Shown here: positions 1-9,150 of the stretch, piece by piece
Layout: each line of letters starts with the position of its first letter
Position numbering within the stretch: position 1 is the stretch's first letter
Assembly: GCA_029858505.1 (NCBI GenBank)
Contig: JAOUEW010000002.1
Span: forward strand, 582,395-646,394
Length of the DNA stretch: 64,000 nt
Reading direction: 5' to 3'
Source of the DNA: Deltaproteobacteria bacterium
GTDB lineage: Bacteria > SAR324 > JACQKK01
The notes under the pieces: model-generated
Seen by the model: only the letters and a program-made list of their open reading frames with translations
What the model was told of the DNA's origin: nothing
Database searches by the model: none
Position numbers and translations under genes: made by a program

Positions 1-1
1 G

Positions 2-1021
2 TGTTCCTCATGGTTTATCGAAAATTTGTCTTGCTTGGCCGCCTATTCCACGCCATCTTGCACGGCCGCACTGGAAATGGGGCTCATGCTGGCAGACATT
101 CAACCCGGTGACGAGGTAATTCTTCCATCCTTTACATTTACCTCAACGGCAACCGCCATTGTGTTGCATGGAGGAATTCCCGTATTTATCGATGTCTACC
201 CAGACACCCTGCACTTGAATGACAACCTGATTGAAGCGGCCATTACCCCCCGGACCAAGGCGATAATTCCCGTGCATTACGCTGGTGTCTCCTGCCGCAT
301 GGAAAATATTTTAGCCATTGCCGAAAAATACAATCTGTGGGTTTTGGAGGATGCGGCTCAGTGCGTTCATAGTTTTGATGAGCATGGAAATCATATGGGG
401 GCCAAAGGGCATATGAGCGCGTTTAGCTTCCATGAAACGAAAAATATTCACTGTGGAGAGGGCGGAATGCTATGCGTCAATTCTCCCAAATTGACCCAAC
501 GGGCAGAGATCATCCGAGAAAAAGGAACCAATCGTCAGCAATTTTTCCGCGGCGAGGTAGATAAATACTCTTGGCAAGACAAAGGAAGTTCCTACTTGAT
601 GAGTGAACTGCAGGCCGCTTTTTTATTGGCCCAGCTTGAGCAAGCCCCGGAAATTACCAAAAAACGCAGAAATATTTGGAGAACCTACCATGAGGGATTG
701 GCTGGCTTAGAGAAAGACGGAAAATTGATCCGTCCCTCGTCTCAAGCAACTGGGCACAACGCCCACCTTTATCACATACTTCTTCCTCGGGCAGATGAAA
801 GCGAACGGGTGCAGACCGCTATGCGCAAAGACGGTGTGCAAACGGTTTTTCACTATGTCCCCTTGCATTCATCTCCGGGAGGAAAAAAATTCGGCCGAAC
901 AGCATCGGCCATGACTGTTACAGATGACCTCCCCTACCGTCTCCTACGGTTACCTTTGCATGCCAGCTTAACCAACGATCAGGTGGATAAAGTCATCGAA
1001 ACGCTGAGAAAACACGTATGA
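2..1021 (+). CDS. DegT/DnrJ/EryC1-family sugar aminotransferase (WecE/RffA-like), 5' end cut by window edge
   Basis: This is a PLP-dependent aminotransferase that converts a nucleotide-linked keto-sugar to an amino-sugar, most like dTDP-4-amino-4,6-dideoxygalactose transaminase. The frame is open from base 2 with no stop, so the N-terminus (about 35-40 residues) lies outside the window. A TTG at 26 is not a credible start, because the conserved TPSCTAALEM block sits only 12 residues after it. Visible family signatures are PGDEVILPSFTFTSTA, the VHYAGVSC segment, the DAAQ motif that holds the cofactor ring, and FSFHETKN, whose Lys should form the Schiff base. REKGTNRQQFFRGEVDKYSW and SSYLMSELQAA match WecE very closely. 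The next gene overlaps its stop by 4 bp (ATGA). Context points to surface polysaccharide or lipid-linked glycan synthesis. The exact sugar is inferred. Confidence 0.9.
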   Translation, partial: CSSWFIENLSCLAAYSTPSCTAALEMGLMLADIQPGDEVILPSFTFTSTATAIVLHGGIPVFIDVYPDTLHLNDNLIEAAITPRTKAIIPVHYAGVSCRMENILAIAEKYNLWVLEDAAQCVHSFDEHGNHMGAKGHMSAFSFHETKNIHCGEGGMLCVNSPKLTQRAEIIREKGTNRQQFFRGEVDKYSWQDKGSSYLMSELQAAFLLAQLEQAPEITKKRRNIWRTYHEGLAGLEKDGKLIRPSSQATGHNAHLYHILLPRADESERVQTAMRKDGVQTVFHYVPLHSSPGGKKFGRTASAMTVTDDLPYRLLRLPLHASLTNDQVDKVIETLRKHV

Positions 1022-1824
1022 AGACCCTTTTAAAAAATGCAAAAGTCATTGACGGGTTCCAAAGCTTCGTGGAAGAGGGGAAATGGAAGGATGATGGTTT
1101 TGATCCGGATGCCTTTCAAACGTTGATCCAACTGGAAGATCGTCACTTTTGGTTCCAGGAAAGAAATAAATTAATTCTTTGGAGCTTGAAAAAATACTTC
1201 CCCCGCATGGAAAACATGCTGGAAATTGGGTGCGGAACCGCGTATGTCAACCGTGAAATTCGAGCCTCTTTCCCCAATACATCGGTATGGGGAAGCGAAT
1301 TCTATATAAACGGCCTGAAACAAGCCGCCTTTCGACTGGGCAGCAAAGTCGGGCTGATCCAATTGGACGCTCGAACCATTCCCTTTCCAAATACGTTCGA
1401 CGTCATTGGCGGGTTTGACGTGTTGGAGCACATTGAGGAGGACGAGTTGGTTCTGCGGCAAATCCACCAGGCATTGAAGCCTGGCGGTGGATTGATATTA
1501 ACCGTTCCCCAGCACATGTTCTTATGGAGCAAACAGGATGACATCGCACATCACAAGCGGCGCTACTCAAGAAAAGAACTTGTGCAAAAATTGGAGGCCG
1601 CGGGGTTCCGAATAATTGTTGTCACTTCCTTTGTTTCGGCTTTGATGCCTTTGTTGTTCATTTCCAGAAGAAAAGGAAATGATTCCATGAAAACAGAATT
1701 TCAAATTCACCCCATCCTCAATCGTCTTTTTAAATGGATTGTCTGTGGAGAGCGTCTTCTCATCAAATGTAAAATTTCTTTACCCTTTGGGTCTTCATTG
1801 CTGGCAATTGGAGAAAAAAAATAA
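1018..1824 (+). CDS. Class I SAM-dependent methyltransferase in glycan cluster
   Basis: The 268-residue protein has a Rossmann-type methyltransferase core. Motif I (LEIGCGTA) lies near residue 69. An acidic turn follows (SEFYINGLKQA), then DVIGGFDVLEHIEEDE as motif II and LKPGGGLILTVPQH as motif III. The ATG at 1018 overlaps the stop of the aminotransferase (ATGA), so the two are probably translationally coupled. An N-terminal HFWFQERN segment is common in methyltransferases of polysaccharide loci. The substrate (sugar, lipid carrier or quinone) cannot be read from the sequence. A role in modifying the same nucleotide sugar or the finished glycan is inferred from the neighbour. Codons are AT-rich compared with genes after 4.3 kb. 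Confidence 0.8.
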   Translation: MKTLLKNAKVIDGFQSFVEEGKWKDDGFDPDAFQTLIQLEDRHFWFQERNKLILWSLKKYFPRMENMLEIGCGTAYVNREIRASFPNTSVWGSEFYINGLKQAAFRLGSKVGLIQLDARTIPFPNTFDVIGGFDVLEHIEEDELVLRQIHQALKPGGGLILTVPQHMFLWSKQDDIAHHKRRYSRKELVQKLEAAGFRIIVVTSFVSALMPLLFISRRKGNDSMKTEFQIHPILNRLFKWIVCGERLLIKCKISLPFGSSLLAIGEKK

Positions 1825-1825
1825 C

Positions 1826-2197
1826 ATGATCGGATACTTATATATCTTTGGAACTGTGTTTTTTACGGTTTATGGTCAGTTGGTGTTCAAGTGGCGCATG
1901 GATATGTATATTCCTCACATGCCGAGTGAGATGAGGGAAAAGGTTTTATACATGGTTTCCCTGACATTAGATCCATTTATTTTTTCAGGCTTCTTATCGG
2001 CCTTCCTAGCCTCGTTGTGCTGGATGATGGTTTTAACAAAATTTCAATTAAGCTACGCTTACCCTTTTATGAGCGCATCGTTCATACTGGTTTTATTCCT
2101 GTCGATGTTTTTGTTTCATGAAAGTTTAAATTTTCATAAACTGATCGGCCTCTCGTTTATCATTATCGGCCTAATCATCTCAAGCAAAGGGTTATGA
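1826..2197 (+). CDS. Small four-helix membrane protein, EmrE/ArnE-like (EamA/SMR superfamily)
   Basis: This 123-residue protein is almost entirely hydrophobic, with four predicted membrane helices. The second half reads LSYAYPFMSASFILVLFLS and then FHESLNFHKLIGLSFIIIG, which is typical of SMR-type halves such as ArnE/ArnF. Those dimers flip undecaprenyl-linked aminosugars across the inner membrane. I start it at the ATG at 1826, one base after the methyltransferase stop. An upstream in-frame ATG at 1739 would lie inside the methyltransferase and add non-membrane residues. Its place behind a sugar aminotransferase and a methyltransferase supports a lipid-linked sugar flippase role, which remains inference. 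It converges with the next gene, overlapping by 6 bp. Confidence 0.75.
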   Translation: MIGYLYIFGTVFFTVYGQLVFKWRMDMYIPHMPSEMREKVLYMVSLTLDPFIFSGFLSAFLASLCWMMVLTKFQLSYAYPFMSASFILVLFLSMFLFHESLNFHKLIGLSFIIIGLIISSKGL

Positions 2198-4186
2198 TCC
2201 CTTACGCTGAAAATATATCCAATGCGCGGAACGTTTTATTTCTTGATATTGAGGAAGTGCCTGCATTATCAGTCTTTGGTGCTCCATCCGGTTCGGCATG
2301 CTTTTTCCGGCTTCTGTATTTGGATTTTCCGATAAAATCCACACGGGATTACGGCTGGAGACATCGCCGATACAGTGATCAAATCTAGAATAGGTCCCCA
2401 CCTCTCCAAAGGGATCATACCAAGGAAACCCCGCGTTGAACCCCTGAAGCCGAACTTCCATCGAATACCCAGACAAAATGAGCACGTCGGCTTTGTTGGT
2501 TATGGTTCCCAACTCGTTCATTTTTTCTGAAAAATCTTTCCCAGAATCGCCAAGTAAACAATATTCCGGATATGCGCCTTGGGTGTCATAGCAGGGAAGA
2601 TTTCCATTTTGTAAATGATACATGCTGCGAGAATGATTTATCTCATCATAGGTAAAATAAAGGACTCCTCCCATCGCCAATAAAAGATATACATGCCCAG
2701 TTCCAAACGACTTGGTCATCATAAAGCGCCATGCGGCCCAATTCACTCGAGGAGAAAATAGGAGTATCAATAAAACCAATAGAAACCACAGGTTCATTTC
2801 GCTCATACGGTTCATGTAATAAGACAACCACACCAAAATGCTGGTTCCCACTCCGGCTTGGTAGGCATCCCTCCAGTTGGCCACCCCCTGAGAAGCACGC
2901 CAGCACCCCCTAAAAACCGACAGGCTTGCAAAAAAAGCGAATACAATCACTTTGTAATTTGTTATTTCGATCAGCCCGGCGTAACTACCCGTGATGCTTT
3001 TAAAAGGCATCAAGGTGGCATCAAGCCGGTATTTACTGAATATTGCCAGTATTGTGAATGATACCGCACAAAACACCGCCCCCGCAGACAGGATAAACTC
3101 TCCTGTCGTCTTCAGGGCATGCACAAATGGACGTTCTTTTTTATGATTTCGGATCAATGCCGAAACCAACAACCCAGCCATCAGCGCCAGCGATGTCTCT
3201 GGACTTAGGATTAAACATATCCCCCCCAATCCCCCCAGCATCCAAGTCCGCGTATAGGGTCTCTTCATTTCAAAAGCCAGCACCACCACTCCCAATAAAA
3301 AGGGAAAATAACGCAATCCCGTTTGATTTGGGAAATGCAATCCGGGGCCAACATTGTGAAAATACACGGCGACCATTGCTAAAAGAAACAACCAGTAACG
3401 CCGATTCAATAAGTATATCCCCACCCCAATCACTCCCAGGGAAATGATTGAAGCTATTTTTACCCCCATAAAAAATGGGGCTGCGCCCACCCCAGGCAAA
3501 ACATGCATGGACACATACCCAGCCATAGGCATCCAAAACCCATATGCAAAATTATAAAACGAACGGGAGTCCTCACAACAGGTTAAATCTACCCCCGGAA
3601 AAATCGTTGCCGTGTAATGAAACTGAACGGATGCCATATATGCGGCCGAATTCATAATCAATGGTTTTCCAATAGGCACAATGTAGTATTGTACAAAAAC
3701 AATTAGTCCTATCCCGATCGCCCCCCACAACCCTATTACCCCAATATAAAAATTAGACGATATTTTTTTGCCTGCCGTTCGAACCCAAAGGGAAAAGGCT
3801 GGCGATTGAAACAACCTTCTCAGAGCATAAAACAAAACGATTCCACCTATAAAACCGAGATCGACGGATGAAAATAGGATGACCGAGATCAGCAACGCAA
3901 AGAACACAAACAGTGGATAGGTGGAGTTCCCAGAGCCTCGAATCCATTTTTGCTTTGGAAAAAACAATATTCCGGCTGAAATCAACGCCAGCACGAATAC
4001 CCAAGAAAAATATAACAGGGATTGTCCTTGCGAGTTTTGCATCTCGTATTCGCGAAGAACTGGAGGTAAAATGTAGGACGGAGCAGAGAGGTGTAGAAAA
4101 TAAACTTCATGCAAACCTACGCTCAGCAAAAAAACCAATACGGCAGAAAGAACAATAATATGTATGGGAAATATTTTTTTTTTCAT
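2192..4186 (-). CDS. Large polytopic membrane protein of unknown function (glycan-cluster type)
   Basis: This 664-residue protein has about 12-14 hydrophobic segments. The first is a signal-anchor at residues 8-27, and there is an exported-looking C-terminal domain of about 130 residues after the last helix (residues about 535-664). The topology resembles GT-C glycosyltransferases, O-antigen polymerases and YfhO-like proteins. I do not see a clear DxD or ExD in the first periplasmic loop that would assign a glycosyltransferase. The C-terminal domain contains SKADVLILSGYSMEV-like text (as NKADVLILSG) and a KRSAHWIYF ending. It runs against the sugar cluster and converges with the small SMR-like gene. 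Codon use is AT-rich like its neighbours to the left. The function is not recognised. Confidence 0.7.
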   Translation of the reverse strand: MKKKIFPIHIIVLSAVLVFLLSVGLHEVYFLHLSAPSYILPPVLREYEMQNSQGQSLLYFSWVFVLALISAGILFFPKQKWIRGSGNSTYPLFVFFALLISVILFSSVDLGFIGGIVLFYALRRLFQSPAFSLWVRTAGKKISSNFYIGVIGLWGAIGIGLIVFVQYYIVPIGKPLIMNSAAYMASVQFHYTATIFPGVDLTCCEDSRSFYNFAYGFWMPMAGYVSMHVLPGVGAAPFFMGVKIASIISLGVIGVGIYLLNRRYWLFLLAMVAVYFHNVGPGLHFPNQTGLRYFPFLLGVVVLAFEMKRPYTRTWMLGGLGGICLILSPETSLALMAGLLVSALIRNHKKERPFVHALKTTGEFILSAGAVFCAVSFTILAIFSKYRLDATLMPFKSITGSYAGLIEITNYKVIVFAFFASLSVFRGCWRASQGVANWRDAYQAGVGTSILVWLSYYMNRMSEMNLWFLLVLLILLFSPRVNWAAWRFMMTKSFGTGHVYLLLAMGGVLYFTYDEINHSRSMYHLQNGNLPCYDTQGAYPEYCLLGDSGKDFSEKMNELGTITNKADVLILSGYSMEVRLQGFNAGFPWYDPFGEVGTYSRFDHCIGDVSSRNPVWILSENPNTEAGKSMPNRMEHQRLIMQALPQYQEIKRSAHWIYFQRKGS

Positions 4187-4333
4187 GATCTTTTTTTAGG
4201 ATTACCGTATCGGTCGCCACATACCACAACCAATCAAACAGCATCTCATCTATCTGAATATTTTTGTGTCACAACCATCACGCTGTTTTTAATTTCATAG
4301 CGGGTGACATAAACACAAATTGGGGGATAATTT

Positions 4334-4654
4334 TCAAGTGATCTTTTGGTTTGGCTTGCCCTGAACCATACCGTTTTGCTCCTGCTCCATAGAGCGCATT
4401 TCTTCAATCATATTTCTAAAAATTTTCTCTACCGCTTTGGGGGGCAAGGGTCCCGGGTTTTGTTGAACCAAATTATTCACAATCAGGTTTTCCCGGCGCA
4501 TGTCGGCCACGGGCCAGTTTCTGGCGTGTTTAATTCGGCCCACTTCCAACACCACGTGGGCCCGTTCGTTCAACAACTCCAACAGTTTCCGGTCAATCCG
4601 GTCAATTTCCTCCCGTAGGGGCGCCACGGTTTGATCCAATTCCTGTTCGCTCAT
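4334..4654 (-). CDS. Chorismate mutase, AroQ class (type II)
   Basis: This is a 106-residue all-helical domain that should convert chorismate to prephenate for phenylalanine and tyrosine synthesis. The pattern LREEIDRIDRKLLELLNERA, then VGRIKH and DMRRENLIVNNL, matches the AroQ fold: Arg near 14, Arg near 31, the Lys of RIKH and the RE pair that bind the substrate. I choose the ATG at 4654. It forms an ATGA overlap with the der stop, and a GAGAG purine stretch lies 6-7 bases upstream. The upstream ATG at 4660 sits directly on that purine stretch. There is no prephenate dehydratase or dehydrogenase domain, so it is a stand-alone mutase. Coupling to der is unusual but clear. The final 15 residues are Gln-rich and not conserved in the family. 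Confidence 0.8.
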   Translation of the reverse strand: MSEQELDQTVAPLREEIDRIDRKLLELLNERAHVVLEVGRIKHARNWPVADMRRENLIVNNLVQQNPGPLPPKAVEKIFRNMIEEMRSMEQEQNGMVQGKPNQKIT

Positions 4655-6180
4655 CGCCATCTCTCTTTGGAAGACCTCCCCCGATTGCTGGTGGGGTGTT
4701 TCCCAGGTTCTTTGGGCTTGGCGGGGGGCCGTGGTTTCTTCTTTCCCTTGGCTTTCCATTCCACTTCCACCGGGGTTCCCTCTAGCCCAAAATGATATCT
4801 CAATTGGTTGATGAAAAACCTCGTGTAATCCTCTCGGATACTATCCGGTCGGTTGGTGAAAACGCAAAACCGGGGGGGGCGCGTTCCCAGTTGGTTGCCG
4901 TATTGAATGGATACCGTTCGACCGCCCGTGGACGGGTGGGGGTGTTGAGACACCATGGCTTGGATCACACGATTCAAATCGGCGGTTTTGATTTCCCGAT
5001 TGAACTGAGCATACACGGACCGAATCTCCCGAAACAATTTGCCAATTCCGCTGCCTTCCAGGGCGCTGGTATTCACCCTGGGGGCATAATCCAAAAACCT
5101 CAGCCGCTCCGCCACATCGGCCAAAACCGATTTTTGCCTGGAGGGCGGAACTCGGTCCCATTTGTTCAGGGCGATGACGACCCCCCTGCGGGCTTCGGCC
5201 AGATATCCCCCCAGCCGACAATCTTGGTCTGACACCGGTTCGGTGGCATCCAAAACAAGAACCGCCACATGGACCCTCCGCAGAGAAGACAGGGAAGCCA
5301 TGACCCCGATTTTTTCCAGATGATTGTCGGTGCGGGAACGGCGGCGGATTCCAGCCGTATCCACCAGCAGATAGGATTCTCCCTTGTGCTGAAAGGGCGT
5401 ATCCACCGATTCCCTGGTGGTCCCAGCCCGCTCCGAAACAATCATCCGCTCCTCCCCCAATATTTGGTTGACCAGGGAGGATTTACCCACGTTGGGGCGG
5501 CCAAAGAAGGCCACCCGCAAAGGCCGCACGATTGTTTCTGGTTGAGGGTTTTCATTGCGGATGGACGGGACCAGTCTGGCGGTTTCCTCCAGCAGGTCTT
5601 CCATGCCCCGGCCATGGGCGGCAGATACCCCCACGATCCGATCGGTTCCCAGGCTGTAAAATTCAGAGAAGTTATCCCGGCCCTTGTTGGCATCCACCTT
5701 GTTCACCACCACCAACAGGTGTTTTCCACGGGCCATCCGCCGGTAAATATCTTCGTCTCCGGGGGTCAGCCCATCTTTGCCATCCACCACCAGCCACAAG
5801 ACATCGGCCGTTTGCCCCGCCCTAATGGCCTGCTTTTCCACCAGAGGGGCAAAAAAGGTTTCTTCCTCCCCTGGGTACATGCCCCCGGTGTCCAGCAGGT
5901 CAAACTGGTAATCTCCTCGGTTCACCCGGCCTTGGCGGCGGTCCCTGGTCACCCCTGCTACATCGGCCACCAGCGCCCGAGATTCCCCAATCAGCCGGTT
6001 GTACAGGGTGGATTTCCCCACGTTCACCCGCCCCAGAATGGCCACCACGGGAACAGGTCTGGCTGGAACGGTTGAATCATCCTTGGGAGGATCTCCCTCC
6101 AACGGAACTTGTTGAACCTGAGTTTCTTCGGCAGGTTGAGCTGATTTCCGAGAAGGCTTGCGTTGTTTGGATGGTGTCAT
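4651..6180 (-). CDS. der: Ribosome-assembly GTPase Der (EngA)
   Basis: Der has two tandem Era-like GTPase domains and acts in 50S ribosome maturation. Domain 1 shows GRVNVGKST (about residue 51; usually GRPNVGKST), DTGG and NKVD. Domain 2 shows GRPNVGKSS (about residue 229), DTAGIRRRSR and NKWD. A KH-like domain follows, with the family ending in FGLEGTPVEVEWK. At 509 residues it is longer than typical Der (about 440-490). The extra length is a polar N-terminal tail of about 45 residues rich in Gln, Lys and Pro, and a basic C-terminal tail ending in RGRSSKERWR. The stop overlaps the chorismate mutase start by 4 bp. gltX is the next gene upstream on the same strand, ending outside der. Confidence 0.95.
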   Translation of the reverse strand: MTPSKQRKPSRKSAQPAEETQVQQVPLEGDPPKDDSTVPARPVPVVAILGRVNVGKSTLYNRLIGESRALVADVAGVTRDRRQGRVNRGDYQFDLLDTGGMYPGEEETFFAPLVEKQAIRAGQTADVLWLVVDGKDGLTPGDEDIYRRMARGKHLLVVVNKVDANKGRDNFSEFYSLGTDRIVGVSAAHGRGMEDLLEETARLVPSIRNENPQPETIVRPLRVAFFGRPNVGKSSLVNQILGEERMIVSERAGTTRESVDTPFQHKGESYLLVDTAGIRRRSRTDNHLEKIGVMASLSSLRRVHVAVLVLDATEPVSDQDCRLGGYLAEARRGVVIALNKWDRVPPSRQKSVLADVAERLRFLDYAPRVNTSALEGSGIGKLFREIRSVYAQFNREIKTADLNRVIQAMVSQHPHPSTGGRTVSIQYGNQLGTRPPRFCVFTNRPDSIREDYTRFFINQLRYHFGLEGTPVEVEWKAKGKKKPRPPAKPKEPGKHPTSNRGRSSKERWR

Positions 6181-6207
6181 GGTATGAATTCCGGAGGGTG
6201 GGGGAGA

Positions 6208-7650
6208 TTACCCCTGGGCGGCTTGGCGAATACGTTCCAGGGTTAAATCCCGGCCCAGGGCTTCCACCACCAGGGGCAACTCCGGGCCTTCACCGGCCCG
6301 GGTAATCACCATCCGGGCGGGAATCCACAAGTCTCGGCCTTTCAGACCGGTTTCTTTTTGAACGGTTTTCATGGCTTCTTGAAACCCTTTGGCACCCCAG
6401 GGGTTCACAGCCCCCAAATGGGTGGCCATGGACCCCGCCAACCGCCGAACTTCATCTTTGGCCAGGGTTTGATCTACTTCCGGCGCCAGGGGGGCCTGGG
6501 GGTCTTTCAGAAACAATTCCAATTGGCTGGGTAAATCGGCCAGGGTTACCAGGCTGGGCTGCACCACCCCCGCGGCCCGGACAACCAAATCATGGTTTCG
6601 CTCCAACACCGAAAGATCCGGAAAAAACGGTCGAGCCAATGCCACCAGCCGCTCCACCGGCAGCCGGGACATGTATTGTTGATTCATCCAGTCCAGTTTG
6701 TCTCGGTTGAACACAGCCCCCGTTTTGTTGATTCGCTCAATGGAAAACTCTTGTACCAATTCCTCCAAGGTAAACACCTCCCGGTCATCTCCCGGGCTCC
6801 ACCCCAGCAGGGCGATAAAATTCACCAAGGCTTCGGGCAGGTAGCCCTTGGCCTGATAGGCTTCCACCGACACATCCCCCTTGCGTTTGCTCATCTTGGA
6901 ACGGTCATCGTTCAACAGCAGGGGCAGGTGGGCGTATTGAGGCGGCTCCCATCCCAAGTACCGGTACAGCAGCAGGTGTTTGGGGGTCGAGGGCAGCCAT
7001 TCCTCCGCCCGCAGCACGTGTGTAATCTCCATGGCGTGATCATCCACCACCACAGCCAAGTGGTAGGTGGGAAAGCCGTCTGATTTCAACAGCACCTGGT
7101 CATCTAACTGACTGGTATTAAACGCCACGTTTCCCCGGATCAAGTCTTTCACCACCATCCGTTCTTCCCGGTCGGGCAGCACCATGCGCACCACCGGGGT
7201 CAACCCCTTATCGTCCAGGCGCTTTCGGTCATCAGGGGTCAATTTTCGGCAGCGGCCGTCATAGCGGGTGGGCATACCCCGGGCCTGCTGCTGTTGGCGC
7301 ATCTGGTCCAGGGTTTCCGACGAGCAATAGCAGGGATAGGCCAGCCCTTTGGCCATCAACTCTTCGGCCGCTTGGCGATACATGGGCAGCCGTTCCGACT
7401 GATGATAGGGGCCATGGGGGCCACCTACCTGGGGCCCTTCATCGGGGGCGATTCCCGCCCATTTCAACATTTCCATCAGCCGCAATTCGGCTTCGGGCAC
7501 ATAGCGTGTCCGGTCGGTATCCTCAATCCGCAGGATAAACACCCCGCCATGGCGGCGGGCATATAAATAATTAAACAAGGCGGTGCGAAGCCCCCCAATG
7601 TGCAGTTCCCCGGTGGGGCTGGGAGCGAATCTCACACGAACAGTTTCCAT
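6208..7650 (-). CDS. gltX: Glutamyl-tRNA synthetase
   Basis: This is a class I aminoacyl-tRNA synthetase that charges tRNA-Glu, or tRNA-Gln if it is non-discriminating. The N-terminus reads VRVRFAPSPTGELHIGG, containing the HIGH-type signature, and KMSKRKG occurs near residue 241. The 480-residue length matches bacterial GltX. A perfect AGGAGGT Shine-Dalgarno sits a few bases before the ATG at 7650. The zinc-like region CYCSSETLDQMRQQQ is partly kept. I do not see glnS in the window, so whether this enzyme also charges tRNA-Gln is open. It is followed at 6180 by der on the same strand with a 27-bp gap. Confidence 0.96.
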   Translation of the reverse strand: METVRVRFAPSPTGELHIGGLRTALFNYLYARRHGGVFILRIEDTDRTRYVPEAELRLMEMLKWAGIAPDEGPQVGGPHGPYHQSERLPMYRQAAEELMAKGLAYPCYCSSETLDQMRQQQQARGMPTRYDGRCRKLTPDDRKRLDDKGLTPVVRMVLPDREERMVVKDLIRGNVAFNTSQLDDQVLLKSDGFPTYHLAVVVDDHAMEITHVLRAEEWLPSTPKHLLLYRYLGWEPPQYAHLPLLLNDDRSKMSKRKGDVSVEAYQAKGYLPEALVNFIALLGWSPGDDREVFTLEELVQEFSIERINKTGAVFNRDKLDWMNQQYMSRLPVERLVALARPFFPDLSVLERNHDLVVRAAGVVQPSLVTLADLPSQLELFLKDPQAPLAPEVDQTLAKDEVRRLAGSMATHLGAVNPWGAKGFQEAMKTVQKETGLKGRDLWIPARMVITRAGEGPELPLVVEALGRDLTLERIRQAAQG

Positions 7651-7710
7651 TCACGACCTCCTAAGGGTGTCTTTCAACAGTATGGGTTTATGGGATTAGT
7701 ATTTCACGGC

Positions 7711-9150
7711 TTATTCATGGGAGGAAGAAGAAACCGTACCGGCTTGAGAAATCATAGCGGGGAGGGCGCATCCCGCGCAGCCCTGTAAAAATGCCCCGCA
7801 AAAATCATCATGCAGTTGAATCAGCCCCTGATGCCCCGACAACGACCGATATGTAGTGGGTTTGATCATCAGTCGTTCCGCCATAAACTTGGTTTTGCGG
7901 TTGGCCCCTTCCGGCGGCAGCACATGAAACAGCCGGTACAGTAGGGATTCCAGTTCCCGGTCCCCATCCCGGCGGGCCATGGCCAGAAACACCGGAATCA
8001 CCCCGTTGGCGGCCACCGTGGCGAGGCGCTCCACCCCCACCAAATCGGCTTCCCGGCCCAGGGGTGGCAGCCGAAACGAGACCCGTCGCCGCCATCCCTC
8101 CCAGCGGGGGGTTGAAAACACCTCCTCTAAGGCCTCTAAAGCGTTGTTTTTTAGGTTTTCTTTATTTCTAAGGGGGTCAATATCCCTTAACCGTTTCAAC
8201 CACCCTTTTAGGTAATTTTCCTGCCCCAGTTGATACACATGGTGGAACATCGCCACCAACCTACGCTCCGGGGCATTCCAGGGGCGTCCACCACCCGGCA
8301 CCGGGTCTCCAGTTCGGAGGGGCATGTTCAAACCTTGCCATCGGCTGCGTAAAAGCCGAAATTCCTCCAATAGGGCGGGATCTCCCCCTTCTGGTTCCAC
8401 CGCTAAAAACCCCATCCAGCCAAACCAGCGGGCCAAGATTTCTTCCCTGGCTTTCATGTAGGGCAGTTTCAATGGCCCCCATAATGACTCCAGGGGAAAC
8501 TGCTTGGCCAATTCCACAAACGGTTGGGCGTATTCTCGATAGCCCAAAGATCGAAAGATTTCTTCAAACAGTTTTTGTCCGTCTTCCTTAGGGGTGCCCA
8601 TGGCCAGTCGTTGGGCCTTGTTTTGGGCACGCGCTTCTGCCGCCCGCCTCCATACCCGAACCAGTCCCTCCGTGTCCCCCTTCAAGGCTTCCACCCCGCA
8701 TCTGCCGGGCAGGGCCTCCCGGCGGCGCAGCAATTCCTCGGCTTCAGCCATCCATGGCCGATAAAACGGGTCCATAAATTCTCCCGCGCACAACACCGGA
8801 ATTTCCGCCCCCTGGGCATTTAACGCGGGTTTCCCTGGCGTACGCTGTAACACCACGTGGAGAATCACTCCCCCGTAGGCGGAGTCTCGGTCGTGCCCAT
8901 GGTGGAACCAGTCACCCTCCGATAGGTGAATTTCAACGGGGCCCTGATATTCCCTGCCATCCAGCCGCAGCCTGGCCTGGGAGAAATCAGGCCCAGGCCC
9001 ACGGTTGGGCCATCCGGCAAATTCCACTGCAATGGTTTTCCCGCAATCCGTTTTTAAGGTATTGGTCCATACCTGCCTCGCCCAACAAGCCTGCAGAACA
9101 ACCTCCCGCTGCCCCGCCCATTCCATCGCCCACCCATCCAGTCCATTCAC
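7711..9150 (-). CDS. DUF2851 family protein
   Basis: This 479-residue cytoplasmic protein carries the DUF2851 signature. That is an early GPDFSQARLRLDG segment, then VEIHLSEGDWFHHGHDRD and GVILHVVLQ, with His and Asp residues arranged as in the family. The biochemical role of the family is not known to me. I choose the GTG at 9150 as start. It overlaps the upstream methyltransferase stop as GTGA, and GGAG lies 7 bases before it. The ATG at 9183 would sit inside the neighbour without a visible ribosome site, and an ATG at 9126 is possible. Pairing with an Rsm22-like rRNA methyltransferase suggests, but does not prove, an RNA-related role. The C-terminus has a DDFCGAFLQGCAGC cysteine pair. Confidence 0.75.
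   Translation of the reverse strand: MNGLDGWAMEWAGQREVVLQACWARQVWTNTLKTDCGKTIAVEFAGWPNRGPGPDFSQARLRLDGREYQGPVEIHLSEGDWFHHGHDRDSAYGGVILHVVLQRTPGKPALNAQGAEIPVLCAGEFMDPFYRPWMAEAEELLRRREALPGRCGVEALKGDTEGLVRVWRRAAEARAQNKAQRLAMGTPKEDGQKLFEEIFRSLGYREYAQPFVELAKQFPLESLWGPLKLPYMKAREEILARWFGWMGFLAVEPEGGDPALLEEFRLLRSRWQGLNMPLRTGDPVPGGGRPWNAPERRLVAMFHHVYQLGQENYLKGWLKRLRDIDPLRNKENLKNNALEALEEVFSTPRWEGWRRRVSFRLPPLGREADLVGVERLATVAANGVIPVFLAMARRDGDRELESLLYRLFHVLPPEGANRKTKFMAERLMIKPTTYRSLSGHQGLIQLHDDFCGAFLQGCAGCALPAMISQAGTVSSSSHE

Noticed and set aside
5269..6075. Plus-strand frame opposite der
   Set aside because: It is an antisense artefact with no ribosome site, rich in His/Gln/Pro as expected from reversed codons.
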